A stretch of DNA of 12,461 bases from an uncultured Eubacteriales bacterium (lineage in GTDB: Bacteria; Bacillota; Clostridia; Christensenellales; Aristaeellaceae), in assembly GCA_900553295.1 (NCBI GenBank), contig USCR01000064.1, positions 1 to 12,461 on the forward strand, given 5' to 3'. This document shows, piece by piece, positions 6,412-12,461 of the stretch (within the stretch, counting starts at the first letter, position 1; each line of letters begins with the position of its first letter). Position numbers and translations under genes: made by a program. The notes below the pieces were generated by a model that did not search any database, was not told where the DNA came from, and saw only the letters and a list, made by a program, of their open reading frames with translations.

Positions 6412-8880
6412 ATGGCGAAGAAAACCAGCGACCAGCGCCCCATCGTCAAGGATGATCCCTCCCGGATTATCCAGTCCTCCCTGGAGGACGTGATGCACAA
6501 CTCCATGATTCCCTACGCGGAGCACGTCATCATGGAGCGGGCCATTCCCCGGGTGGAGGATGGCCTGAAGCCCGTGCAGCGCCGCATTCTGTATACCATG
6601 CATGAACTGGGCCTGAGCCCGGACAAGCCCCACCGCAAGTGCGCCCGCATTGTGGGCGACTGCCTGGGCAAATACCATCCCCACGGGGATTCCTCGGTGT
6701 ACGATGCCCTGGTGCGCATGGCCCAGCCCTTCTCCATGCGCGGCCCCATGGTGGACGGCCACGGCAACTTCGGCTCCGTGGACGGGGACAGCGCCGCCGC
6801 CATGCGTTACACCGAGGCCCGCATGGCGCCCCTGGCCCTTTTGATGCTCCGGGACATTGAGAAGGACACCGTGCCCTTCCGACTGAACTTTGACGATACC
6901 CTCAAGGAGCCGGACATGCTCCCCGCCCGCTTCCCCAACCTGCTGGTGAACGGCGCGGGCGGCATCGCCGTGGGCCTGGCCACCAATATTCCCCCCCACA
7001 ACCTGCGGGAGGCCATCAACGCCACCGTGGCGCTCATGGAAAACCCGGACATTTCCCTGGACGGGCTCATGGCGCGCCTGCCCTGCCCGGACTTTCCCAC
7101 CGGGGGCGTGCTGCTGAACACCGAGGAGATCCGCAAGGCCTACGAAACGGGCAAGGGCAAGCTCACCCTGCGGGCCCGGGTGCACGTGGAGGACGGCCTT
7201 TCCGGGCGCAAGCTCCTGGTCATTACGGAGATACCCTACCAGATCAACAAATCCGCCATGCTGGAGAAGATCCTCAAGCTCTCCGAGGAGAAGAAAAGCG
7301 CCCTCAGCTGCATCTATGACATCCGGGACGAGAGCGACCGCACGGGCATGCGGGCGGTGATCGAGCTGAAAAAGGACGCCGACCCCCAGCGGGTGCTGGC
7401 ATTCCTGTACAAGTACAGCGATTTGCAGATCACCTTCGGGGTGAACATGGTGGCCATTGCCGAGGGCAAGCCCGTGCTCATGGGGCTCAAGGCCATGCTG
7501 GGATACTTCATCGCCCACCAAAAGAACGTGGTCACCCGGCGCACCCGCTACGACCTGGCCCAAGCCCAGGCCCGGGCGCACATTTTGCAGGGGCTGATGA
7601 TCGCCGTGGACAACCTGGACGAGGTCATCGCCCTGATCCGCGCCAGCAAGAACCCCAAGGAAGCCAAGCAGGGCCTCATGGCCCGCTTCGAGCTGGACGA
7701 CGCCCAGGCGCAGGCCATCCTGGACATGCGCCTGCAGCGGCTGACCAACCTGGAGCTGCTGGCCCTGAAGAAGGAATACGAGGATCTGCTGAAGCTGATT
7801 CACCGGCTGGAGGCCATTTTGAAGAGCGAAAAGAAGCTCCTGGGGGTCATCAAGGAGGAGTTGGAGGCCATCGCCGCCGAATACGGGGACGACCGCCGCA
7901 CCGTGCTGGAGGCCCCGGACAACGCCCAGGCGCAGCTCACCGAGGAGCCCCCCGCGGCGGAGGAAGCCGTGGTGGCCTTCACCTACGGCGGGCAGCTCAA
8001 GCGCATGTCCCCCCAGCTCTACCGCAAAACGCCCCTGGAAACTGCCGAGGACGCGGCGGAGCGCCCCCGCTTCCTGTTCCAGACGGACACGGAGGAAACC
8101 CTGCTGTTCTTCACCAACCTGGGCAACTGCTATTCCCTGCGGGTGGATGCCCTGCCGGAGATCAAGCCCAAGGACCGGGGCAACTTGCTCACCGGGGTGC
8201 TGGCCGGGCTGGAAAGCGGCGAGGCGCCCCTGTGGATTACCTGCTGCCGCCCGGCGCAGCTGGCCAAGGAACCTGACCTGCTCTTTGTGACCCGCCGGGG
8301 CATGGTGAAGCGCACCGCCGCCGCCGACTACGACGTGCGGGGCAAGAAATTCGCCGCCGTGAACCTGAAAGCCGGGGACAGCCTGCTCACCGTGCTTCCC
8401 GCCTTTACCCAGGATGACCTGCTGATGTTCACCCGGGCGGGCATGTGCATCCGCTTCGGCCTGGATACGGTACCCGTGCAGGGACGCATCTCCGCGGGCG
8501 TGCGGGGCATGCAGGTGGACGAGGAGGACGAGCTGATCTGGTGCGGCCAGGTGGGCGAGAACGACGAGATGATCCTCTTCAGCGAGCGCGGCTACGGCAA
8601 GCGCATCCTCAGCTGCGACTTTGAGAAGCAAAACCGCAACGGCAAGGGCGTGAAATCCTTCTACTTCAACAAGAGCGGCTCCAACGGGAAATACCTGGCC
8701 GGGCTGTACCTGGCCGGGAAAGGCCCCTGCCGGCTGACCATCCATCAGGCCCAAAGCCCCGACACGGTCCTGAACAAGGACGAGATCCGCCTGCAATCCA
8801 AAACGGACCGGGGCGTCCCCTACGTAATGGCGGTGCTGGAGGACGTGGTCACCGGGCTCACCGGCCAGGAAGAAAGCTGA
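6412..8880 (+). CDS. parC: Type IIA topoisomerase subunit A (ParC/GyrA family, probably topo IV ParC)
   Basis: This is the DNA breakage-reunion subunit partnering the upstream gene, 822 residues long. The winged-helix region holds the catalytic Tyr133 with Arg132 ([11 protein letters not shown]). The quinolone-determining segment [20 protein letters not shown] keeps Ser and Asp at the E. coli GyrA 83 and 87 equivalents, the sensitive-type residues. The Ile of the intercalating loop is present in [15 protein letters not shown]. From roughly residue 500 the protein becomes a beta-pinwheel DNA-wrapping domain ([65 protein letters not shown]). The canonical GyrA-box in the first blade is replaced by [15 protein letters not shown], arguing for a decatenase rather than a supercoiling gyrase. 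A similar motif, QNRNGKG, lies at 740-746. AAGGAGGG at 6395-6402 serves ATG 6412, three bases after the parE stop, so the two are co-translated. Confidence 0.9.
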   Translation: MAKKTSDQRPIVKDDPSRIIQSSLEDVMHNSMIPYAEHVIMERAIPRVEDGLKPVQRRILYTMHELGLSPDKPHRKCARIVGDCLGKYHPHGDSSVYDALVRMAQPFSMRGPMVDGHGNFGSVDGDSAAAMRYTEARMAPLALLMLRDIEKDTVPFRLNFDDTLKEPDMLPARFPNLLVNGAGGIAVGLATNIPPHNLREAINATVALMENPDISLDGLMARLPCPDFPTGGVLLNTEEIRKAYETGKGKLTLRARVHVEDGLSGRKLLVITEIPYQINKSAMLEKILKLSEEKKSALSCIYDIRDESDRTGMRAVIELKKDADPQRVLAFLYKYSDLQITFGVNMVAIAEGKPVLMGLKAMLGYFIAHQKNVVTRRTRYDLAQAQARAHILQGLMIAVDNLDEVIALIRASKNPKEAKQGLMARFELDDAQAQAILDMRLQRLTNLELLALKKEYEDLLKLIHRLEAILKSEKKLLGVIKEELEAIAAEYGDDRRTVLEAPDNAQAQLTEEPPAAEEAVVAFTYGGQLKRMSPQLYRKTPLETAEDAAERPRFLFQTDTEETLLFFTNLGNCYSLRVDALPEIKPKDRGNLLTGVLAGLESGEAPLWITCCRPAQLAKEPDLLFVTRRGMVKRTAAADYDVRGKKFAAVNLKAGDSLLTVLPAFTQDDLLMFTRAGMCIRFGLDTVPVQGRISAGVRGMQVDEEDELIWCGQVGENDEMILFSERGYGKRILSCDFEKQNRNGKGVKSFYFNKSGSNGKYLAGLYLAGKGPCRLTIHQAQSPDTVLNKDEIRLQSKTDRGVPYVMAVLEDVVTGLTGQEES

Positions 8881-8883
8881 CAC

Positions 8884-8912
8884 TTGCCAGCGGCCGCCCG
8901 GCGTGGTATCAT
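8884..8912 (+). promoter_or_regulatory. Promoter of the DUF4097-like gene and ybaB-recR
   Basis: TTGCCA (8884-8889), a 17-base spacer and TATCAT (8907-8912) with a preceding TGG make a SigA-type promoter with an extended -10, right after the parC stop. The 10-base core GTGGTATCAT is identical to that before parE. It implies that the downstream genes can be expressed independently of the topoisomerase operon. The leader to the ATG at 8948 would be about 30 bases. Confidence 0.7.
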
Positions 8913-8947
8913 GTTCTGGACGGCAGCGCCGTGAAAAGGAGCGTAGC

Positions 8948-9685
8948 ATGAATAAGATTGAAACATTCTCGCCCACGCAGATCACCGGCGTGGAAGCGCA
9001 CCTGGCCTGGGCCTCCCTGGAGGTTCTGGCCGACGACGTGAACGAACTGCAGGTGATGGCCGCCGGCAACGATAAGGACGTCAGCGACCTGCGCATTCAG
9101 GAAAAGGAAGGCCGTCTGGTGGTGGAACAGCCCACCTATGGCCTGAGCATCAAGCTCAATTCCGAGCGCTGGATGCAGATTGTCATCCGTCTGCCCCGCA
9201 GCTGGAAGGGCGCCCTGGACATGAGCACCATCACCGCGCCCCTGCGTGCCCGGGGCATCTCCGGCACGGACGTGACCCTGGACTCCGTCTCCGGGGACAT
9301 GCGGGCGGCGAACATCAACGCCATTGCCCTCACCCTGCGGCAGGTATCCGGCGGCATTCAGGCCCAGGATCTGAACTGCGATCATGTATCCGTGCGCACG
9401 GTGTCCGGCAAGGTTCGCCTATCGGAGGTGGCCTGCCTGACGGCCAAGCTCAGCGGCGTGAGCGGCGACCAGCGCATGGAATGCACCCGCGTTTTTGAGC
9501 GGGTGGATGTAAACACTGTTTCCGGGGATGTGGAGCTTTACGCCCCCCTGACCCAGGCGGATATCGCCCTGCGGGCGGTGACGGGCCGGGTGCTCACCGG
9601 CGGGGTAAGCATTGTGGAAAATGCGCCCCAGGTCCGCGGCACCAGCGTATCCGGCAATCTGGCCATCCATTGCAATCTGGAATAA
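8948..9685 (+). CDS. DUF4097-like beta-strand repeat protein
   Basis: Function unknown. The 245-residue protein has an N-terminal region of about 90 residues, then seven short repeats centred on V-S/T-G: VSG at 114, 133, 152, 171 and 191, VTG at 211 and VSG at 234. Successive spacings are 19, 19, 19, 20, 20 and 23 residues. This pattern, with strand-like stretches such as VTLDSVSGDMRAANI and VSVRTVSGKVRLSEV, is typical of the DUF4097 (LiaG-like) right-handed beta-solenoid family. I see no signal peptide and no membrane segment, so it is probably cytoplasmic, whereas many relatives are exported or membrane-linked. ATG 8948 is preceded by AAGGAG (8936-8941) at 6 bases. An in-frame GTG at 8903 lies inside the promoter -10 and is rejected. 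The gene sits between parC and ybaB and ends 23 bases before ybaB. The family call rests on the repeat pattern, not a search. Confidence 0.75.
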   Translation: MNKIETFSPTQITGVEAHLAWASLEVLADDVNELQVMAAGNDKDVSDLRIQEKEGRLVVEQPTYGLSIKLNSERWMQIVIRLPRSWKGALDMSTITAPLRARGISGTDVTLDSVSGDMRAANINAIALTLRQVSGGIQAQDLNCDHVSVRTVSGKVRLSEVACLTAKLSGVSGDQRMECTRVFERVDVNTVSGDVELYAPLTQADIALRAVTGRVLTGGVSIVENAPQVRGTSVSGNLAIHCNLE

Positions 9686-9708
9686 AAGCATTTGAGGAGG
9701 AATTCCCC

Positions 9709-10050
9709 ATGGCACGGAACAACCATTTCGGCGGATTTGGCGGCGGCGCCAACATGCAGCAGCTCATGCGCCAGGCGCAGAAGCTCCAGCAGCAGATGAC
9801 CGAGGCCCAGGAGAACCTGGACGCGGCGGAGTACGAGGCCGCGTCCGGCGGCGGCATGGTGAAGGTGAAGGTTTCCGGCAAGCGCGAGCTGAAGGAAATC
9901 ATCATCGATCCCCAGGTGGTGGACCCCGAGGACATCGAGATGCTTCAGGACCTGATTATGGCCGCGGTGAACGAGGCCCTGCGCAAGGGCGAGGAAACCC
10001 GCGAAGCCACCATGGGCAAGCTGACCCCCGGCATGGGCGGCATGTTCTGA
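9709..10050 (+). CDS. ybaB: YbaB/EbfC nucleoid-associated protein
   Basis: A small DNA-binding protein of 113 residues, the usual size for the family, which forms dimers and coats the nucleoid. Visible features are the Gly-rich start (FGGFGGGANMQQLMRQAQKL, 7-26), an amphipathic helix rich in Gln (19-36), the core strand GGMVKVKVSGKRELKEIIIDPQVV (48-71) and the C-terminal helix ending GKLTPGMGGMF, a common ending for this family. ATG 9709 follows GAGGAGG (9694-9700) by 8 bases. The gene lies 4 bases upstream of recR, the classic ybaB-recR pair. The dnaX gene that often precedes this pair is not here; its place is taken by the beta-repeat protein. Confidence 0.95.
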   Translation: MARNNHFGGFGGGANMQQLMRQAQKLQQQMTEAQENLDAAEYEAASGGGMVKVKVSGKRELKEIIIDPQVVDPEDIEMLQDLIMAAVNEALRKGEETREATMGKLTPGMGGMF

Positions 10051-10054
10051 GCCC

Positions 10055-10651
10055 ATGGCGCAGTTAGAGCCCATTGCCCGGATGGTCAACCAGCTGGCGC
10101 GGCTGCCCGGGATCGGGCAGAAAACAGCCCAGCGGCTGGCCTATTATATCGTCAGCCTGCCCCAGGAGGATGTGCACGAGCTGGCCGCCGCCATCTGGCA
10201 GGGACGCAAGGCCATCCGGTACTGCAGCATTTGCGGCAATTACGCCGTGGAGGATACCTGCGACATCTGCGCCGCGCCGGGACGGCAGAACGGGCAGATC
10301 TGCGTGGTACGCGACCCGCGGGACGTGGCGGCCATCGAGCGCATGCATGATTTCCATGGGCGCTACCATGTGCTGCACGGCACCCTGTCCCCCATGGACG
10401 GGGTGGGGCCGGAGGACATCCGCATCAAGGAACTGTTGGCGCGCCTCTCCCGGGAGGAGATCACGGAGGTGATCCTGGCCACCAACCCGGATATCGAGGG
10501 CGAGGCCACGGCCACCTATATTGCCCGGCTCATCAAGCCCATGGGCATTCGCGTGACCCGCATCGCCCATGGGGTGCCTGTGGGCAGCGACCTGGAATAT
10601 GCCGACGAGGTAACCCTTTCCAAGGCCCTGGAGGGCCGCCGGGACATGTAA
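10055..10651 (+). CDS. recR: Recombination mediator RecR
   Basis: RecR works with RecO (and RecF) to load RecA onto SSB-coated single-stranded DNA during gap repair, forming a ring-shaped clamp. The 198-residue protein matches family length exactly. It shows the helix-hairpin-helix region LARLPGIGQKTAQRLAY (14-30), a four-cysteine zinc finger with Cys57, Cys60, Cys69 and Cys72 (YCSICGN to CDICAA), and a Toprim domain from about residue 80 (VVRDPRDVAAIE with Glu95; ATNPDIEGEATA with Asp146 and Glu148). It ends with the Walker-B-like tail segment RIAHGVPVGSDLEYADEVTL. There is no strong Shine-Dalgarno sequence before ATG 10055, only GGGCGG. The start lies 4 bases after the ybaB stop, so translation is probably coupled to ybaB. 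Confidence 0.97.
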   Translation: MAQLEPIARMVNQLARLPGIGQKTAQRLAYYIVSLPQEDVHELAAAIWQGRKAIRYCSICGNYAVEDTCDICAAPGRQNGQICVVRDPRDVAAIERMHDFHGRYHVLHGTLSPMDGVGPEDIRIKELLARLSREEITEVILATNPDIEGEATATYIARLIKPMGIRVTRIAHGVPVGSDLEYADEVTLSKALEGRRDM

Positions 10652-10658
10652 TATCATT

Positions 10659-10700
10659 CAAGGGCGGGAGGGCCTGGTACGCGCCGGCTTCCCGCCCTTG
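10659..10700 (+). repeat. Perfect 11-bp inverted repeat between recR and rmuC
   Basis: CAAGGGCGGGA (10659-10669) and TCCCGCCCTTG (10690-10700) are exact reverse complements around a 20-base loop. The GC-rich hairpin starts 7 bases after the recR stop. No T-run follows (the next bases are TCTGTACAGG), so it is not a standard intrinsic terminator. Its right arm ends 7 bases before the rmuC ribosome binding site AGGAG (10708-10712). It could stabilise the recR message end, act as a weak terminator, or influence rmuC translation. Confidence 0.7.
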
Positions 10701-10718
10701 TCTGTACAGGAGCAAAAC

Positions 10719-12059
10719 ATGGACAATACGTTACAAGCCATCGCGCTGGGCGGGCTGGTACTTTTGAGCCTGGTTGCGGTGATTCTGCTGCTGGTACAGC
10801 GCACGCAGCTGCGCCGGGCCCTGGAAAACGCCCGGCGGGATCAGCAGCTTCTGGGCGATCAGCTGCTGGACGCCCTGGACGCCCAGCGCATGGAAAGCAG
10901 CGAAACCCTCCGCGCCTTGAACGACAGCCTGCTGAACACGCTCTCCGCCGTGACCCAGCATCAAACCGCCCTGCTGGAGGGCTCCCAGCGTCAGGCGCTG
11001 ATGACCTCCCGCAACCTGGAGGAGCGCTTCGGGCAAATGTCCGACGCCACCGCCCGCAGCCTGAACCAGTGCGCCCAGAACCTGGAGCAACTGCGCCAGA
11101 CGCAGAACCAGCAGTTCACCGCCCTGCGCCAGGAAAACGAGGCCCAGCTGAACAATATCCGCCGTACTGTGGACGAGCAGCTCAAGCAAAACCTGGACAA
11201 GCGCCTCAACGACAGCTTTGCCCAGGTGAGCGCCCGGCTGGAGCAGGTATACCGCGGCCTGGGCGAAATGCAGAGCCTGGCGGTGGGCGTGGGCGACCTG
11301 AAAAAAGTGCTCACCAACGTGAAAACCCGGGGCATCTGGGGCGAAATGCAGCTGGGCGCGCTGCTGAGCCAGATGCTGGCCCCGGAGCAATACGGGGAAA
11401 ACGTGGCCATTGTCCCCGGCAGCCGGGAGCGGGTGGAGTTTGCCGTGAAGCTCCCCGGCCGGGAGGGGGCCGCCGTGTGGCTGCCCATTGACAGCAAATT
11501 TCCCCAGGAGGATTACCTGCGCCTGGTGGACGCCTCCCAGCAGGGGGACGCGGCCGCGGTGGAGGCCGCCCGCAAGGGGCTGATGACCCGGCTGAAAACC
11601 GAGGGCAAGCGCATTGCGGACAAGTACATTGCCCCGCCCCACTCCACGGACTTTGCTATTCTGTTTCTGCCCATTGAGGGACTGTACGCCGAGGTAATGC
11701 GGGATATGGATGTGGTGGAGCAGCTGCAACGGGATCAGCGGGTGGTGGTGGCCGGGCCCTCCACCTTCGCGGCGCTGCTGAATTCCCTGCAAATGGGTTT
11801 CCGCTCCCTGGCCATCGAGCAGCGCTCCAGCGAGGTATGGAAGCTGCTGGGCGCGGTGAAAAATGATTTTGCCCGCTTTGCGGACGTGCTGGAAAAGACG
11901 CAGCAGCGCCTGCGCCAGGCCACGGAATCCATTGACACCGCCTTTGTACGCACACGCACCATTCAGCGCCGGCTGGGCCAGGTGGAGGCCGCCGATGCCA
12001 CGCTGTTCTCCGGGGAAGCGGATTTCACCCTTGCGGACACCCCCGAGGACGCCCAATAA
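10719..12059 (+). CDS. rmuC: RmuC family protein (predicted membrane-anchored nuclease-like)
   Basis: RmuC was named in E. coli for limiting inversions at short inverted repeats. The family has a predicted PD-(D/E)XK nuclease-like core, but its biochemical activity is not well settled. The 446-residue protein has one N-terminal membrane helix (about 7-26, LGGLVLLSLVAVILLLV), a long Gln/Leu-rich coiled coil (about 30-180), and the RmuC core (190-400). The core includes GVGDLKKVLTNVKTRGIWGE (190-209), GSRERVEFAVKLPG (234-247), the nuclease-like WLPIDSKFP (254-262, Asp258 and Lys260), FAILFLPIEGLYAE (312-325) and AGPSTFAALLNSLQMGF (345-361). ATG 10719 is preceded by AGGAG at 6 bases. An in-frame TTG at 10698 lies in the hairpin and is rejected. 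It follows recR after 67 bases and precedes a small gene by 23 bases. Confidence 0.95.
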   Translation: MDNTLQAIALGGLVLLSLVAVILLLVQRTQLRRALENARRDQQLLGDQLLDALDAQRMESSETLRALNDSLLNTLSAVTQHQTALLEGSQRQALMTSRNLEERFGQMSDATARSLNQCAQNLEQLRQTQNQQFTALRQENEAQLNNIRRTVDEQLKQNLDKRLNDSFAQVSARLEQVYRGLGEMQSLAVGVGDLKKVLTNVKTRGIWGEMQLGALLSQMLAPEQYGENVAIVPGSRERVEFAVKLPGREGAAVWLPIDSKFPQEDYLRLVDASQQGDAAAVEAARKGLMTRLKTEGKRIADKYIAPPHSTDFAILFLPIEGLYAEVMRDMDVVEQLQRDQRVVVAGPSTFAALLNSLQMGFRSLAIEQRSSEVWKLLGAVKNDFARFADVLEKTQQRLRQATESIDTAFVRTRTIQRRLGQVEAADATLFSGEADFTLADTPEDAQ

Positions 12060-12082
12060 TCCACGCAGAAGGAGGACGTATC

Positions 12083-12373
12083 ATGGCCACCGCCTTATGG
12101 GTTCGCACCATCAAGCATCACCGCATGGATCTTCAAAACGTCCAGCCCTGCACCCGGGATGACCCCCAGGAGGCCCTCCAGGATGCCTGCCATGCGCTGG
12201 ATTTGCCCAAGCCCCTGTGGCTGCCCAAGAACCAGCGGGAGTGGGAGGAGTTCGGGCAGACGCGGTTCCTTCCCGACGCGTTTATGGAACATGTGGACTT
12301 TGACCGCCTGGAAATCGAATACATTGACCCCGACGCCAAGAAGCGCCGCAGCCGCGATCCCCGCAACGGCTGA
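12083..12373 (+). CDS. Small unassigned protein, conserved-looking
   Basis: I cannot assign a function. The 96-residue product begins MATALWVRTIKHHRM and is highly charged, with no signal peptide, membrane helix or cysteine pair (Cys23 and Cys36 only). Notable segments are EALQDACHALDLPKPLWLPK (30-49), REWEEFGQTRFLPDAF (52-67) and DFDRLEIEYIDPDAKKRRSR (72-91). The tail is basic (KKRRSRDPR), which could contact nucleic acid. From memory it resembles short uncharacterised proteins seen in Clostridia, but this was not searched. It is a real gene: AAGGAGG at 12069-12075 lies 7 bases before ATG 12083, it starts 23 bases after the rmuC stop, and a hairpin follows it. It is probably the last gene of this transcription unit. 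Confidence 0.8.
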   Translation: MATALWVRTIKHHRMDLQNVQPCTRDDPQEALQDACHALDLPKPLWLPKNQREWEEFGQTRFLPDAFMEHVDFDRLEIEYIDPDAKKRRSRDPRNG

Positions 12374-12400
12374 GGCGGCGCTTTTTGCCCGCCGGTACAA

Positions 12401-12439
12401 AGTGGAAGGTCCTGCCGTGCTTTTCGGCAGGACCTCACT
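12401..12439 (+). terminator. Long hairpin at the end of the plus-strand gene run, possible terminator
   Basis: AGGTCCTGCCG (12407-12417) and CGGCAGGACCT (12425-12435) pair perfectly over 11 bp around the loop TGCTTTT. Skipping a 2-base bulge (12405-12406), AGTG (12401-12404) pairs with CACT (12436-12439), giving a 15-bp stem. It lies 27 bases after the stop of the small gene. No T-run follows on either strand, so it may be an atypical terminator or an RNA-end stabiliser; the downstream gene is outside the window. Confidence 0.55.
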
Positions 12440-12461
12440 GCGTGTCGCAAAAGTGGGGAAA

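Noticed and set aside
6667..6726. Quinolone-resistance substitution in the A subunit
   Set aside because: The [12 protein letters not shown] segment keeps the sensitive-type Ser and Asp residues.
8903..8947. GTG at 8903 as an upstream start of the beta-repeat protein
   Set aside because: It lies within the promoter -10 region and upstream of the expected transcription start; ATG 8948 has AAGGAG at a good distance.
6376..9096. Very long minus-strand open frame opposite parC
   Set aside because: GC-rich codon bias on the plus strand removes stops on the opposite strand. The translation is low-complexity (His, Gly, Val, Leu-rich) with no recognisable domain and lacks a convincing ribosome binding site.
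10731..12056. Minus-strand open frame covering all of rmuC
   Set aside because: RmuC family motifs on the plus strand are clear; the antisense product is Gln/His/Leu-rich shadow sequence.

Overview
The window reads as chromosomal DNA from a GC-rich bacterium, most likely a member of the Bacillota (Clostridia-like). The clues are strong AAGGAGG-type ribosome binding sites in front of almost every gene, Gram-positive-style type IIA topoisomerase sequences (for example an Arg in the LPLRGK stretch of subunit B), and gene content common in anaerobic gut Clostridia. The lineage call is inference from sequence style; no 16S rRNA gene or similar marker is present. Genes are densely packed, no intergenic gap exceeds about 155 bases, and no mobile element, CRISPR array, tRNA or rRNA gene was seen.

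Left part (1-4278, minus strand): an L-rhamnose utilisation cluster. Reading in the direction of transcription it is an AraC-family regulator, rhaB (rhamnulokinase), rhaA (L-rhamnose isomerase) and rhaD (rhamnulose-1-phosphate aldolase, cut by the left edge). RhaA converts L-rhamnose to L-rhamnulose, RhaB phosphorylates it, and RhaD splits the product into dihydroxyacetone phosphate and L-lactaldehyde. The regulator ends in a rho-independent terminator whose interior carries a tandem 11-bp direct repeat just upstream of the rhaB promoter. This is a plausible operator for the regulator.

Middle (4279-8880): a short divergent promoter region separates the regulator from a plus-strand operon encoding the B and A subunits of a type IIA DNA topoisomerase. 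They are called parE and parC here because the A subunit lacks a canonical GyrA-box at the usual place.

Right part (8881-12461, plus strand): a promoter with the same 10-base core as the one before parE precedes a DUF4097-like beta-repeat protein. Then come ybaB (nucleoid-associated protein), recR (recombination mediator), rmuC (predicted membrane-anchored nuclease-like protein) and a small unassigned protein. A long hairpin lies near the window end. Apart from the beta-repeat protein and the small protein, all the genes in this half relate to DNA topology, repair or nucleoid structure. I see no clear undescribed system. The best leads are the terminator/operator overlap at rhaB, the VSG-repeat protein sitting where dnaX often sits before ybaB-recR, the hairpin before rmuC, and the small protein after rmuC.
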